Notes: a model not told the origin generated them from the letters alone. A DNA stretch of 64,000 bases from CALGKJ01 sp049322695 (GCA_049322695.1 JBMORW010000064.1:1-64000); one strand, 5' to 3'. Counted from the first letter of the stretch, positions 26,553 to 35,450 are shown. Made by a program: numbers and translations.

Positions 26553-27362
26553 ATGGAAAGGCTTCGGAAAAACGATAGGGTAGCTGCATTGGTGAAAATA
26601 TTAAGCGACAATCCCAATCAGGTTTTTACATTGAACTATTTTTGTGACCTGCTTAATGCTGCAAAATCAACAATAAGCGAGGATGTAGGTGTAATAAAGA
26701 AGCTTGTTGAGCAAATGTCTCTCGGAATAATAGAAACTATACCCGGTGCTCAAGGCGGGGTTAGGTATAGACCCATGATAAGCGATAAGCGAAGCATGGA
26801 TTTCTTAAGCGATATATGCATAAAACTCAAGGATTCCAGTAGAATAATACCAGGAAGCTTTATTTACATGTCAGATATAATGTATAATCCTGTATACTCT
26901 GCGAGAATAGGCGAGATATTTGCCAGCCGTTTTTCCGGCTGCGAGGCAGATTATGTTGTTACTATTGAAACAAAAGGCATAATACCGGCTTTGATGACGG
27001 CGAGAGCCTTAAACTTACCCTTGGCCATAGCAAGAAGGGATAATAGAGTAACTGAAGGAGCTACAATAAGCATAAACTATGTATCAGGCTCATCCGGCAA
27101 GATACAGACTATGTCCTTATCTAAAAGGTCGCTTAAGGAATATTCGAAGGTAATTGTCATAGATGATTTCATGAAGGCAGGAGGTACTGTAAAGGGCTTG
27201 CATGACCTTATGCAGGAGTTTAAGGCTGAGGTTGTGGGAACGGGAATTGTAGTATCAACATTGGAACCTGAAACAAAGCTGATATCTGATTACTATTCAC
27301 TTCTTATACTGAAGGATGTGGATAACAGAAGCAAAAACATAGATATAGAGATAGGGATTTAA
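26553..27362 (+). CDS. purR: Pur operon repressor PurR
   Basis: 269 residues. The N-terminal winged-helix DNA-binding domain (MERLRKNDRVAALVKILSDN to about residue 75) is followed by a phosphoribosyltransferase-fold domain. The PRPP-binding loop is VIVIDDFMKAGGTVKGL near residue 205. In B. subtilis PurR represses purine genes and is released by PRPP; the same mode is expected. GGGGGAG lies before the ATG. In Bacillus it also precedes spoVG, though the intervening yabJ (ridA) is absent here. Confidence 0.97.
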   Translation: MERLRKNDRVAALVKILSDNPNQVFTLNYFCDLLNAAKSTISEDVGVIKKLVEQMSLGIIETIPGAQGGVRYRPMISDKRSMDFLSDICIKLKDSSRIIPGSFIYMSDIMYNPVYSARIGEIFASRFSGCEADYVVTIETKGIIPALMTARALNLPLAIARRDNRVTEGATISINYVSGSSGKIQTMSLSKRSLKEYSKVIVIDDFMKAGGTVKGLHDLMQEFKAEVVGTGIVVSTLEPETKLISDYYSLLILKDVDNRSKNIDIEIGI

Positions 27363-27412
27363 ACAGCCGCCAGCTGCGGAAGGGAAACAGAAGGCCCGGG
27401 AAGCGGAGGAAA

Positions 27413-27465
27413 CAATTGATAGTTGGTTATCGATTTTGACATTTGGTTATTTGTTTCTGGTGAAA
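27413..27465. repeat. AT-rich low-complexity repeat, copy 4 (weak)
   Basis: Words TTGATAGTTGGTTATCG and TTTGGTTATTTG resemble the arm words of the element near 60.3 kb. It is short and lacks a clear opposite arm. Confidence 0.35.
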
Positions 27466-27508
27466 ATTGTTAATTCATAAAGTTTTCTGAAAATTATCGC
27501 GGGAAAAA

Positions 27509-27537
27509 GAAGGAAAATTCTCTTAAATGACGAATTA
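27509..27537 (+). promoter_or_regulatory. SigH promoter of spoVG
   Basis: GAAGGAAAA (AGGA at 27511-27514), an 11-nt spacer, then GACGAATTA (GAAT at 27532-27535). This matches the SigH consensus (RnAGGAwWW, 11-12 nt, RnnGAAT) without a mismatch in the core. SpoVG is SigH-dependent in B. subtilis. Confidence 0.75.
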
Positions 27538-27581
27538 TTATGCAAATGACAAAAAGCTAGGCGGGAAGGTGGTGAACTAGA

Positions 27582-27842
27582 ATGCAAATAACAGATGTAA
27601 GAATTAGAAAGGTAAACACTGAAGGCAAGATGAAAGCGGTTGTCTCAGTTACCTTTGATAACGAGTTTGTTGTACATGACATCAAGGTCATAGAAGGACA
27701 GGAAGGTTTATTCATAGCAATGCCAAGCAGAAAAACTCCGGATGGAGAATTTAAGGATATAGCACATCCCATAAATTCTGCTACAAGAGAAAAGCTGCAA
27801 GCGTCAATTTTAGAAGAATATGAAAAAGTTAAGAACGAATAA
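27582..27842 (+). CDS. spoVG: Septation/sporulation regulator SpoVG
   Basis: 86 residues, typical length. It begins MQITDVRIRKVNTEGKMKAV and contains FDNEFVVHDIKVIEG and IAMPSRKTPDGEFKDIAHPI, the family hallmarks. SpoVG binds RNA and DNA, acts in the switch to asymmetric division and is present in most Firmicutes. GGGAAGGTGGTG precedes the ATG. It has a SigH promoter and its own terminator. Confidence 0.98.
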   Translation: MQITDVRIRKVNTEGKMKAVVSVTFDNEFVVHDIKVIEGQEGLFIAMPSRKTPDGEFKDIAHPINSATREKLQASILEEYEKVKNE

Positions 27843-27860
27843 TAACTGCAATTAAAACAT

Positions 27861-27891
27861 AAAAAACTCCATCAGCCCGATGGAGTTTTTT
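27861..27891 (+). terminator. Intrinsic terminator of spoVG
   Basis: AAAAAACTCCATC / GATGGAGTTTTTTAT around AGCCC: an 8-bp GC-containing core flanked by A and T tracts, 20 nt after the stop. Confidence 0.92.
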
Positions 27892-27969
27892 ATGTTTATG
27901 TATTATATAGGTCGCCATGTAATATATATAATATATATTTGAAGATGGCATGCTGTAGGAGGTATAATA

Positions 27970-28467
27970 ATGTCTGATAAAAGATATGAGCACATACAAC
28001 GTGAGCACACAAAGGACAAAAATAGGGATAAAAAGTACTGCAAGCAGGAAATCCATAATACTGGACACATTTGTCCAATGCAGCAGCTGCTGAACTCATA
28101 CCCGTCTTTATGCGGGTGTCCTATGATGAGCGGCTATCCGCTTTTATACGGGCACCCGTATGAGCAGCAGTATACCTGTATGTGTCCTGTGCATACAAAT
28201 GGAACATACCCGGCAGGACAAAATATATATCAAAGGGCTTTTGAGGAAATATATGATGAAGAAAAGAACAATGACCTGAGAATCAAGGATTGGTATGAAA
28301 AGTACGAAAGTGATCCGGAAGATTTGTTTGAAGAAAGCAGCGAAGATTATGAGTACTTTGAAACTGTTAAGGATCATAAGAAGTATAAGCATATGAATCC
28401 CTGGTATTATTGGCCGCCGTTATTCAATAACCCATACATGCTGAAGAAGTATTACGATGAGGATTAG
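27970..28467 (+). CDS. Tyr/Cys-rich small protein, possibly spore-associated
   Basis: 165 residues, not recognised as a named family. The N-terminus is charged (SDKRYEHIQREHTKDKNRDK). The middle is rich in Cys, Pro, Tyr and Met (GHICPMQQ, LCGCPMMSGYPLLYGHPY, TCMCPVHTNG), and the C-terminus is acidic and then Trp/Tyr/Pro-rich (MNPWYYWPPLFNNPYML). No membrane segment. The composition is like that of small spore coat or morphogenetic proteins, and the gene stands between spoVG and ndk; a spore role is inference. TAGGAGG lies before the ATG. Its own terminator follows. Confidence 0.8.
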   Translation: MSDKRYEHIQREHTKDKNRDKKYCKQEIHNTGHICPMQQLLNSYPSLCGCPMMSGYPLLYGHPYEQQYTCMCPVHTNGTYPAGQNIYQRAFEEIYDEEKNNDLRIKDWYEKYESDPEDLFEESSEDYEYFETVKDHKKYKHMNPWYYWPPLFNNPYMLKKYYDED

Positions 28468-28554
28468 AAGCAGAGTATTATTTTTCGGGAAAGATGATTC
28501 AAGCATATTCCATAATAGACAGTATTGAGTTTTGAGACGTGATTTTTTTGTTTG

Positions 28555-28580
28555 ACAGAGCATTTGGCTCTGTTTTTTTG
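28555..28580 (+). terminator. Intrinsic terminator
   Basis: ACAGAGC / GCTCTGT with an ATTTG loop and TTTTTTTG. It lies about 90 nt after the stop of the Tyr/Cys-rich gene. Confidence 0.85.
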
Positions 28581-28681
28581 TATAATGTTTTAATACTGCA
28601 AATTGGTATATAATATAAATTAATACTCATGATAAATGCATTTCCAGCTCAAGCTAAATAAACTTGAAAAGAGGGATGAAA

Positions 28682-29065
28682 ATGGACCAGAAAACATTAG
28701 TAATAATAAAACCGGACGGTGTCAGGAGAAATCTTATAGGCAAAATAACAGATTACTATGAAAGTGCAGGTCTTAGGGTACTGGATATTGAGATGCTCCA
28801 GATTGATGAAAAAACAGCCAATATTCATTATAGAGAGCACAAGGGTAAGGATTTTTTTGAAGAACTTATTGATTACATTACATCCGGACCCTCTGTAATA
28901 ATCGAGCTTGCAGGAGAAGATGCAATATCAGCTGTAAGACGCATAAATGATGAAATAAGAAAAAACTACAGAATCAATACTACTCAGAATACTGTACACG
29001 GCTCTGACTCTCCTGAAAGTGCCGAGAGAGAGATAATATTATTTTTTGGCAGGCAGGCTATATAA
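28682..29065 (+). CDS. ndk: Nucleoside-diphosphate kinase
   Basis: 127 residues from the ATG at 28682, which has GAGGG about 6 nt upstream; upstream in-frame TTG/ATG codons lie on or before that site. TLVIIKPDGVRRNLIG is the N-terminal hallmark. The catalytic His is in NTVHGSDSPESAEREIILFF. The protein is shorter than typical NDK (about 135-150) because the Kpn-loop region before the active site is reduced (EDAISAVRRINDEIRKNYRI replaces the usual G-x-T-x-P segment). Catalytic residues are kept, so it is probably active. Confidence 0.93.
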   Translation: MDQKTLVIIKPDGVRRNLIGKITDYYESAGLRVLDIEMLQIDEKTANIHYREHKGKDFFEELIDYITSGPSVIIELAGEDAISAVRRINDEIRKNYRINTTQNTVHGSDSPESAEREIILFFGRQAI

Positions 29066-29092
29066 CAATCTTTTGGCATTTATATTGAAAAA

Positions 29093-29146
29093 GACTATAA
29101 TAAGTGATATAGTCTAGTATGAACAATAGTCTAGTAATTTTTATCA
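29093..29146 (+). promoter_or_regulatory. Candidate operator region upstream of nadABC
   Basis: An 11-bp direct repeat ATAGTCTAGTA occurs at 29109-29119 and 29126-29136 (17-bp period). GACTAT at 29093-29098 is the inverse of ATAGTC. GTGATA and TATCAC flank the pair. The nad operon starts about 120 nt downstream. The regulator is unknown. Confidence 0.4.
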
Positions 29147-29267
29147 CATTTCTATTCTTGCAGAACAAGCAGAAAACTCCAGAGCTTTACTGCGGAAATG
29201 GATTATGTTACAAGGCACTAGTTATCGTAAACCGGAATAACATACAAAGGAAATGGAGAAGGTTAAC

Positions 29268-30179
29268 GTGAAGGAACGTAATCTAGCCGAAGAAATCATC
29301 AGGCTCAAAAAAGAGAAAAACGCAATAATACTTGCACATAACTATCAGGTGCCTGAGGTCCAGGATATTGCAGATGTTGTTGGCGATTCATATGCCCTAA
29401 GCAAGCATGCTGCCAATACCTCCAATGATGTGATAGTATTTTGCGGGGTACATTTTATGGCAGAAAGTGCTAAAATACTGTCTCCCCAAAAGACTGTGCT
29501 TTTACCAGTGAGAGATGCTGGCTGCCCTATGGCAGATATGGTATCGGCAGCTGATATCAGAGAACTAAGGCAGAAGTACCCTGAAGCTGCAGTGGTAACC
29601 TATGTCAATTCAGCTGCAGAGGTAAAGGCTGAAAGTGATATTTGCTGCACCTCTTCAAATGCCATAAAGGTTGTTGAAAGTCTTCATAACAAGCAAATTA
29701 TTTTTGCACCGGATGAGAATCTGGGAAGATATATAGAGGGGAAAGTAAAGGATAAGGAAATGATCTTATGGAAGGGCTTCTGCATAACCCATAAGAGAGT
29801 AAGGGTTAGTGAGGTAATAAAAATAAGAGAGTTGTATCCTGATGCCAAGATACTTGTACACCCGGAATGTGAGCCTGAAGTTCAAAAAATGGCTGATTTT
29901 TTAGGAAGTACCTCTGAGATAATCAAATATGCCAGTGAGATTCCCGAGAAGAACATTATTATTGGCACTGAAGAGGGAGTATTACATACTTTAAAGAAGC
30001 AAAATCCGTATAAGAATTTTTACTTGCTGTCTACAGGACTTATATGTGCCAACATGAAAAAGACCAGACTGCAGGATGTATATAATGCACTTGCTAATAT
30101 GCAGCATCAGATAGAAATTGATGAAGATATAAGAGTTAGAGCGTTGAAGGCTCTGAACGAGATGTTGAAAATAAGCTGA
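29268..30179 (+). CDS. nadA: Quinolinate synthase NadA
   Basis: About 303 residues. It condenses iminoaspartate with dihydroxyacetone phosphate to quinolinate using a [4Fe-4S] cluster. Cluster and active-site segments: DAGCPMADM near residue 85, SDICCTSSNA near 123, LVHPECEPE near 200, and STGLICANMKK near 262. Start: GTG at 29268 has GGAG 9 nt upstream; the in-frame ATG at 29253 overlaps that site and has poor spacing, giving a 308-residue alternative. First gene of nadABC; nadB follows after 48 nt. Confidence 0.96.
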   Translation: MKERNLAEEIIRLKKEKNAIILAHNYQVPEVQDIADVVGDSYALSKHAANTSNDVIVFCGVHFMAESAKILSPQKTVLLPVRDAGCPMADMVSAADIRELRQKYPEAAVVTYVNSAAEVKAESDICCTSSNAIKVVESLHNKQIIFAPDENLGRYIEGKVKDKEMILWKGFCITHKRVRVSEVIKIRELYPDAKILVHPECEPEVQKMADFLGSTSEIIKYASEIPEKNIIIGTEEGVLHTLKKQNPYKNFYLLSTGLICANMKKTRLQDVYNALANMQHQIEIDEDIRVRALKALNEMLKIS

Positions 30180-30227
30180 TTGAAAGGCTTAATAAATATC
30201 TCGGTCAGACAGACAGGGGGGAAGCTT

Positions 30228-31784
30228 ATGCCTCAAAGGTATTTGTTGGATTTTGACAGCAGTTCTCTAAAACAGGAGAAATATGATGTAATAATTGTAG
30301 GAAGCGGCATAGCAGGATTATATGCTGCCCTAAACCTTCACGGTGTTTTAAGTGTTTGTGTTCTAAGCAAACAGGAAATGAGTAAGAACAACTCATATCT
30401 GGCTCAAGGCGGAATTGCTGCTGCTGTAACTGAAGATGATATGCCGGAATATCATTACAATGATACCATAAAGGCAGGAGCAGGGCATTGCAGCGAAGAG
30501 GCAGTCAGACTGATGGTAAATGAAGCACCTGTGGATATACAGGTGCTGTGCAATATAGGAACTGACTTTGACAGAAACCCTGACGGAACCCTTACTACAA
30601 CCCGCGAGGGGGGACATGGGAGATTCCGTGTTGTTCATGCTCACGGGGATGCTACCGGCAAGGAAGTTGTTGATTCGCTTTTAGCGGAATGTAAAAAAAG
30701 GGCAAATATTAAAATAATCGAGAACTGCTTTGCCATAGACATACTGTCACAAGAAGGCGGGGTTTCCGGAGTTTTGATTATGCCAAAGGAAGAAAAAGCT
30801 GGCAATAGAAGCTTGCAGGTATTGTGGTCAAAGGCAGTGATAATTGCGAGCGGAGGTATTGGTCAGGTTTATAGGAACACGACAAACGAAGATATTATTA
30901 CCGGAGACGGTATAGCAATGGCATACAGGGCAGGCGCCGAGCTTATAGATATGGAATTTGTACAATTCCATCCTACAGCCTTATATAATAAGGACAGCAG
31001 CAAGAGCAGCTTCTTGATAACTGAGGCTGTAAGGGGTGAGGGTGGAATACTGAGAAATATAACTGGAGAGCCGTTCATGAGCAGATATCATGAGATGGCG
31101 GAAATAGCCCCGAGGGACATAGTGTCCAGAGCAATTTTTTCTGAAATGAAAAAAACAGGCAGTGATTACGTATATCTGGATATTACTCACAAGGATAGAG
31201 AGCATTTGAAAAAGAGATTCCCGACTGTTTTTGAAAGATGCCTCAGTGAAGGAATTGATATGTCGAAGGACCTTATTCCTGTAGTACCTGTGCAGCATTA
31301 TTTCATGGGTGGAATCAAGACTGATTTATGGGGAAGAACAAGTCTGGAAGGTCTATATTCCTGTGGTGAAGCTGCATGTACGGGGGTTCATGGGGCAAAC
31401 AGGCTGGCCAGCAACTCTCTTCTTGAGGGACTGGTTTTCGGGAGAAGAAGCGCGGAGCATATAAACAGCAGGATTAATGATATGAGCTTCTATGGCAAGC
31501 ATTTTGAGTATAAAAGGAAATCAAAATCAAAGTACTCATTTATATCTGAAACCAGGTCTGAGATTCAGCTACTAATGGATAGATTTGCGGGTATTGAGCG
31601 TAATTACAACGATATGATGACAGCGTTGGAGAAAATTGAAGTATATATCAGCAGGCTTGAAGCTGCAAGCCTTAGAAAGGTATATGAGCTTGAAACGCTT
31701 AATATTGCCTATATAGCATCTATTATACTGAAAAGCGCAATAGCAAGAAAAGAAAGCTTGGGTAGTCATTATAGAGTTGACTGA
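30228..31784 (+). CDS. nadB: L-aspartate oxidase NadB
   Basis: 518 residues. An FAD enzyme that oxidises L-aspartate to iminoaspartate for NadA. FAD-binding VIIVGSGIAGLYAAL near residue 24, NNSYLAQGGIAAAV near 53, REGGHGRFRVVHAHGDATG near 125, and HFMGGIKTDLWGRTSLEGLY near 355 are all fumarate-reductase/NadB family landmarks. ATG at 30228 follows AGGGGGGAAG; the open frame upstream to 30180 lacks a ribosome site. Middle gene of nadABC. Confidence 0.97.
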   Translation: MPQRYLLDFDSSSLKQEKYDVIIVGSGIAGLYAALNLHGVLSVCVLSKQEMSKNNSYLAQGGIAAAVTEDDMPEYHYNDTIKAGAGHCSEEAVRLMVNEAPVDIQVLCNIGTDFDRNPDGTLTTTREGGHGRFRVVHAHGDATGKEVVDSLLAECKKRANIKIIENCFAIDILSQEGGVSGVLIMPKEEKAGNRSLQVLWSKAVIIASGGIGQVYRNTTNEDIITGDGIAMAYRAGAELIDMEFVQFHPTALYNKDSSKSSFLITEAVRGEGGILRNITGEPFMSRYHEMAEIAPRDIVSRAIFSEMKKTGSDYVYLDITHKDREHLKKRFPTVFERCLSEGIDMSKDLIPVVPVQHYFMGGIKTDLWGRTSLEGLYSCGEAACTGVHGANRLASNSLLEGLVFGRRSAEHINSRINDMSFYGKHFEYKRKSKSKYSFISETRSEIQLLMDRFAGIERNYNDMMTALEKIEVYISRLEAASLRKVYELETLNIAYIASIILKSAIARKESLGSHYRVD

Positions 31785-31788
31785 TGTC

Positions 31789-31882
31789 AACCGATTTCGA
31801 GTAGTGCTTTTATAAAGCACCGAGTAACGAGTTGCGAGGAACTTCTTGAGTCAGGTTCTGCAACCCGTAACCCGCAACCACA
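31789..31882. repeat. Low-complexity inverted-repeat element, copy 5
   Basis: Left arm CGAGTAACGAGTTGCGAGG, right arm TGCAACCCGTAACCCGCAACC, roughly reverse complements. A perfect hairpin GTGCTTT-TAT-AAAGCAC lies at 31804-31820. It sits between nadB and nadC inside the presumed operon. Confidence 0.7.
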
Positions 31883-31919
31883 GCTGCTTACGGCTGAATT
31901 TATTTAGGGATGTGATAGT

Positions 31920-32759
31920 TTGAACAGCTTTGCAGTGGATAATATTATTAAAACCGCACTTGAAGAGGATTTAGGTTGGGGTGATGTCACAACTGATTCA
32001 ACAATCAGTGATGATGTGTTGATAAAGGGTAATTTCATTGCCAAGCAGATAGGCGTTTTGTGCGGGGTAGAGGTCTGCAAAAGAGTATTCCAGCTGCTGG
32101 ATGAGGATATAGTTTTCATAATAAGAAAGAATGACGGTGATAAGGTGGCTGTTGGTGATATAGTCGCAGAAATAAGCGGTAAAGCCAAAAGCATTTTGAA
32201 GGGTGAAAGAGTTGCCTTAAATTTGCTTCAGAGAATGTCCGGTATTGCCACCATGACCAATATATATGCCGAGAAGATCAAGGAACTGCCTACAAAAATA
32301 GTAGATACGAGAAAGACTGTACCGGGACTCAGAATGCTGGACAAATATGCCGTAAAGACAGGTGGCGGCAGCAATCACAGATATAACCTTTCAGATATGG
32401 TGCTTATAAAGGATAATCATATAAAGGCAGCCGGAGGAATAGCTAAAGCAGTTGCAGCGGCAAAGTCCAAGCTGTCACATGCCGTAAAAATAGAGGTGGA
32501 AGCAGAATCCATTGATATGATGAAGGAAGCAATTGAGGCAGGTGCCGATATAGTAATGCTGGACAACATGCCATTGGAGGAAATGAGAGCTGCAGTAAAG
32601 GCAGCCGGGGGCAGGGTGCTTCTGGAGGCTTCAGGCAATATTGAGCTGGAGGGAGAAAGAAATATCAGGTCTGTAGCAGAAACCGGAGTGGATATAATAT
32701 CGGTTGGGGCATTGACTCACTCTGTTATAGCTATGGATATCAGTTTGAGATTTGTATAA
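31920..32759 (+). CDS. nadC: Nicotinate-nucleotide pyrophosphorylase NadC
   Basis: 279 residues, typical length. It converts quinolinate and PRPP to nicotinate mononucleotide. EEDLGWGDVTTDS, GERVALNLLQRMSGIATMT, VDTRKTVPGLRMLDKYAV, GGGSNHRYNLSDMVLIKDNH, and the C-terminal ISVGALTHS are the family signatures. Start is TTG at 31920 with GGATGTGAT upstream. Last gene of nadABC, with a strong terminator directly after. Confidence 0.97.
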   Translation: MNSFAVDNIIKTALEEDLGWGDVTTDSTISDDVLIKGNFIAKQIGVLCGVEVCKRVFQLLDEDIVFIIRKNDGDKVAVGDIVAEISGKAKSILKGERVALNLLQRMSGIATMTNIYAEKIKELPTKIVDTRKTVPGLRMLDKYAVKTGGGSNHRYNLSDMVLIKDNHIKAAGGIAKAVAAAKSKLSHAVKIEVEAESIDMMKEAIEAGADIVMLDNMPLEEMRAAVKAAGGRVLLEASGNIELEGERNIRSVAETGVDIISVGALTHSVIAMDISLRFV

Positions 32760-32762
32760 TGA

Positions 32763-32806
32763 GTTTATTTTTGGGTATAATCATACCCAAAAATAAACTT
32801 TTTTGT
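32763..32806 (+). terminator. Intrinsic terminator of nadABC
   Basis: GTTTATTTTTGGGTAT (32763-32778) and ATACCCAAAAATAAAC (32783-32798) form a perfect 16-bp stem with an AATC loop, followed by TTTTTTG. It starts 3 nt after the nadC stop. Confidence 0.92.
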
Positions 32807-32932
32807 GTTAAAATAGATTTATAATATGATTAGTGCTTAATAGCATTATAAATACAAAGAAATACAAATATCGATATTTGTATACAAATTATGTACAATA
32901 CAGTGCAACAAATGTATAATAGAGGTGATATA

Positions 32933-34315
32933 TTGAACAATGTATACAGTATAACAAGTGCGAACAGGGTAACAGCCATAATACTGGCAGCAGGTGAAGG
33001 TAAGAGAATGTATTCCAAGACTCCTAAGGTCTTGCACAAGGTTTGCGGTATTCCTATGCTGGAGCACGTTGTGAGCTGTGCCAGAGAAATAGGCTGTGAA
33101 GAGCCTGTGGTAGTTGTAGGCCATGGTGCGGACGAGGTAATAAAAGCCATTAAGAACGTAAGGTTTGTAATGCAGGAAAAGCAGCTGGGTACAGGACATG
33201 CGGTTATGCAGGCGGAAGAATTTATAAACAGCGGTGATGTGCTGGTATTATATGGAGATACACCGCTTCCAAAGCCAGAGACCTTAATTAAGATGCATCA
33301 GAGTCATATTGAAAATGGATTTGGAGCTACTGTACTTACTGCAGATTTTGATAATCCTTCCGGCTATGGAAGAATAGTCAGAGATGTTGAAGGCCTGATA
33401 GAAGCAATAATTGAAGAGAGAGATGCAGCTCCCGATGTAAAAAGCATAAAGGAGATAAACTCCGGCATGTATTTCTTTAACGGGGCTGAGTTGAAAAAGG
33501 CCATAAAACAGCTTACAAACAATAATGCTCAGGGAGAATACTATCTTACGGATGTTATAGGTATTTTCAAAAATGGAGGCTTGAGAATAGGAGCTTATAA
33601 GACTGATGATCCCAGTGAAATAATGGGTATAAACAATAAGCTGCAGCTGTCTCAGGCCAATGAAATAATGAGAAGACGAATACTGGAAGGTCATATGCTG
33701 AATGGAGTATCCATAATAGATCCTAACAGTACCTATATAGAGAAAACCGTTAAGATAGAAAGAGATGCTGTCTTATATCCGGGCACTATACTGGAAGGCA
33801 GCACTCATATTGGCGAAGACTGCATTATCGGGCCTCAAAGCCAGATAAGGGATTGTAGAATCGGCAGAGGAGTTACTATTCAATATACAGTCGCTTTGGA
33901 AAGTACAATTGGAGATGAGACTACTGTTGGTCCCTTTGCGTATATCAGACCAGGAAACAAAATTGGCAAACATGTAAGAATAGGTGATTTTGTTGAGATG
34001 AAAAATTCAACCTTCGGAGATCACTCTAAGGCGTCACACCTTACCTATGTTGGTGATGGTGATGTCGGCAGCAATGTAAATCTAGGCTGTGGGGTTGTAT
34101 TTGTTAACTACGACGGAAGGAAGAAAAACCGCACAGTAATAGAAGATAATTGCTTTATTGGTTGTAATGTAAACCTCATAGCACCTGTTACTGTTAAGGA
34201 GAACTCATATGTTGCTGCAGGGACTACAATAACAAGAGAGGTTCCAAAGGAAAGCCTTGCTATAGGGAGAGCAAAGCAGGAGAACAAAGAAGGATGGGCA
34301 AAAAGATTCAAATAG
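32933..34315 (+). CDS. glmU: Bifunctional UDP-N-acetylglucosamine pyrophosphorylase / glucosamine-1-P N-acetyltransferase
   Basis: 460 residues, typical. N-terminal uridyltransferase: AIILAAGEGKRMYSKTPKVL near residue 11, LGTGHAVMQAEEF near 80, LYGDTPLP near 100. C-terminal left-handed beta helix with hexapeptide repeats from about 250 (IGEDCIIGPQSQI, IGDFVEMKNSTFG, HLTYVGDGDVG, NLGCGVVFVNYDG). It makes UDP-GlcNAc for peptidoglycan. TTG at 32933 is behind AGAGGTGAT; the upstream in-frame ATGs at 32891 lack a ribosome site. First gene of the glmU-prs-pth-mfd order known from Bacillus. Confidence 0.97.
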   Translation: MNNVYSITSANRVTAIILAAGEGKRMYSKTPKVLHKVCGIPMLEHVVSCAREIGCEEPVVVVGHGADEVIKAIKNVRFVMQEKQLGTGHAVMQAEEFINSGDVLVLYGDTPLPKPETLIKMHQSHIENGFGATVLTADFDNPSGYGRIVRDVEGLIEAIIEERDAAPDVKSIKEINSGMYFFNGAELKKAIKQLTNNNAQGEYYLTDVIGIFKNGGLRIGAYKTDDPSEIMGINNKLQLSQANEIMRRRILEGHMLNGVSIIDPNSTYIEKTVKIERDAVLYPGTILEGSTHIGEDCIIGPQSQIRDCRIGRGVTIQYTVALESTIGDETTVGPFAYIRPGNKIGKHVRIGDFVEMKNSTFGDHSKASHLTYVGDGDVGSNVNLGCGVVFVNYDGRKKNRTVIEDNCFIGCNVNLIAPVTVKENSYVAAGTTITREVPKESLAIGRAKQENKEGWAKRFK

Positions 34316-34362
34316 GTGATAATTATAAATCTAAAGAATAATATTTGGGAGGTTTCTAGTAA

Positions 34363-35304
34363 ATGAATGTTCACGGAAAGAGCATCAAAATACTGAGCGG
34401 CAATGCCAATAAGGATTTGGCCAAAGACATAGCCTTTAACCTGGGTATGCCGTTAGGAGACGCTCAAGCAGGCACTTTTAGCAATGGTGAGATATGGGTC
34501 AGTATGAATGAATCCATAAGAGGAGCGGATGTGTTCGTAATCCAATCAACATGTCAGCCGGTAAATGACAATCTCATGGAGCTTCTGATTATGATAGATG
34601 CACTTAAAAGAGCATCTGCGGGAAGAATCAACGCAGTTATTCCTTTCTATGGGTATGCGAGACAAGATAGAAAGTCTAAGTCAAGAGAGCCGATATCCGC
34701 TAAACTGGTTGCTAATCTGATAGAGGCGGCAGGAGCAGACCGCATAATTACAATGGATCTTCATGCACCGCAGATACAGGGTTTTTTTGATATTCCCGTT
34801 GACCATTTGTATGCAGCACCGTTGATTATAAACTATTTTATAAATAAAAAGCTGGATGACATAACTGTAGTATCACCTGACGTGGGTGGTGTTACAAGAG
34901 CTAGAAACCTTGCTGGCAAGCTTGATGCGCCCATAGCTATTATCGATAAAAGAAGGCCAAGACCAAATGTATCAGAGGTAATGAACATAATCGGTGACGT
35001 TGAAGGCAGAAACTGTATTATTATAGATGATATCATAGATACTGCAGGTTCAGTTACAAACGCAGCAAAGGTGCTTAAGGATATGGGCGCCAAGGATGTA
35101 TATGTTGCATGTACTCATCCGGTGTTATCGGGTCCTGCTTATGAAAGAATAGAGGAATCTGTAATCAAAGAGCTGATTGTTACAAACTCTATACCGTTGA
35201 CCAGAGAATCAGAAAAGATAAAGGTTCTGTCAGTTGCATCCCTTCTGGCAGAAGCAATCAAGATAGTATATGAGGGATTATCGCTTAGTAAATTGTTTGA
35301 TTAA
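34363..35304 (+). CDS. prs: Ribose-phosphate pyrophosphokinase
   Basis: 313 residues, class I PRPP synthetase length. SGNANKDLAKDIAFNLG, GTFSNGEIWVSMNESIRGAD, PFYGYARQDRKSKSREPISA, RIITMDLHAPQIQGFFDIPV, and the PRPP loop CIIIDDIIDTAGS near residue 223 are present. It makes PRPP, the substrate of NadC, Hpt and the effector of PurR, all encoded in this window. GGGAGG precedes the ATG. Confidence 0.98.
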   Translation: MNVHGKSIKILSGNANKDLAKDIAFNLGMPLGDAQAGTFSNGEIWVSMNESIRGADVFVIQSTCQPVNDNLMELLIMIDALKRASAGRINAVIPFYGYARQDRKSKSREPISAKLVANLIEAAGADRIITMDLHAPQIQGFFDIPVDHLYAAPLIINYFINKKLDDITVVSPDVGGVTRARNLAGKLDAPIAIIDKRRPRPNVSEVMNIIGDVEGRNCIIIDDIIDTAGSVTNAAKVLKDMGAKDVYVACTHPVLSGPAYERIEESVIKELIVTNSIPLTRESEKIKVLSVASLLAEAIKIVYEGLSLSKLFD

Positions 35305-35326
35305 ATGGTTGCTGGAAAACCAACTG

Positions 35327-35434
35327 TTTCGGGTTACGGGTTTCGAGTTACGAGAAACCAGGGGAAGTCTTAGTAGAGTTGCATTAAGCTCGCAACTCGC
35401 AACACGAGCGCTTGGAACAAGCGTTACTCGCAAC
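35327..35434. repeat. Low-complexity inverted-repeat element, copy 6
   Basis: Left arm CGGGTTACGGGTTTCGAG and TTACGAG; right arm CTCGCAACTCGCAACACGAG and TTACTCGCAACC. A perfect hairpin CGCTTG-GAA-CAAGCG lies at 35409-35423. The frame across it (35270-35494) is open by chance and has no ribosome site. Confidence 0.7.
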
Positions 35435-35450
35435 CTAACAATGTATTATA

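Noticed and set aside
28552..28586. SigA promoter made of TTGACA and TATAAT
   Set aside because: The spacer is 23 nt and the TTGACA is part of a terminator stem, so the terminator reading is better.
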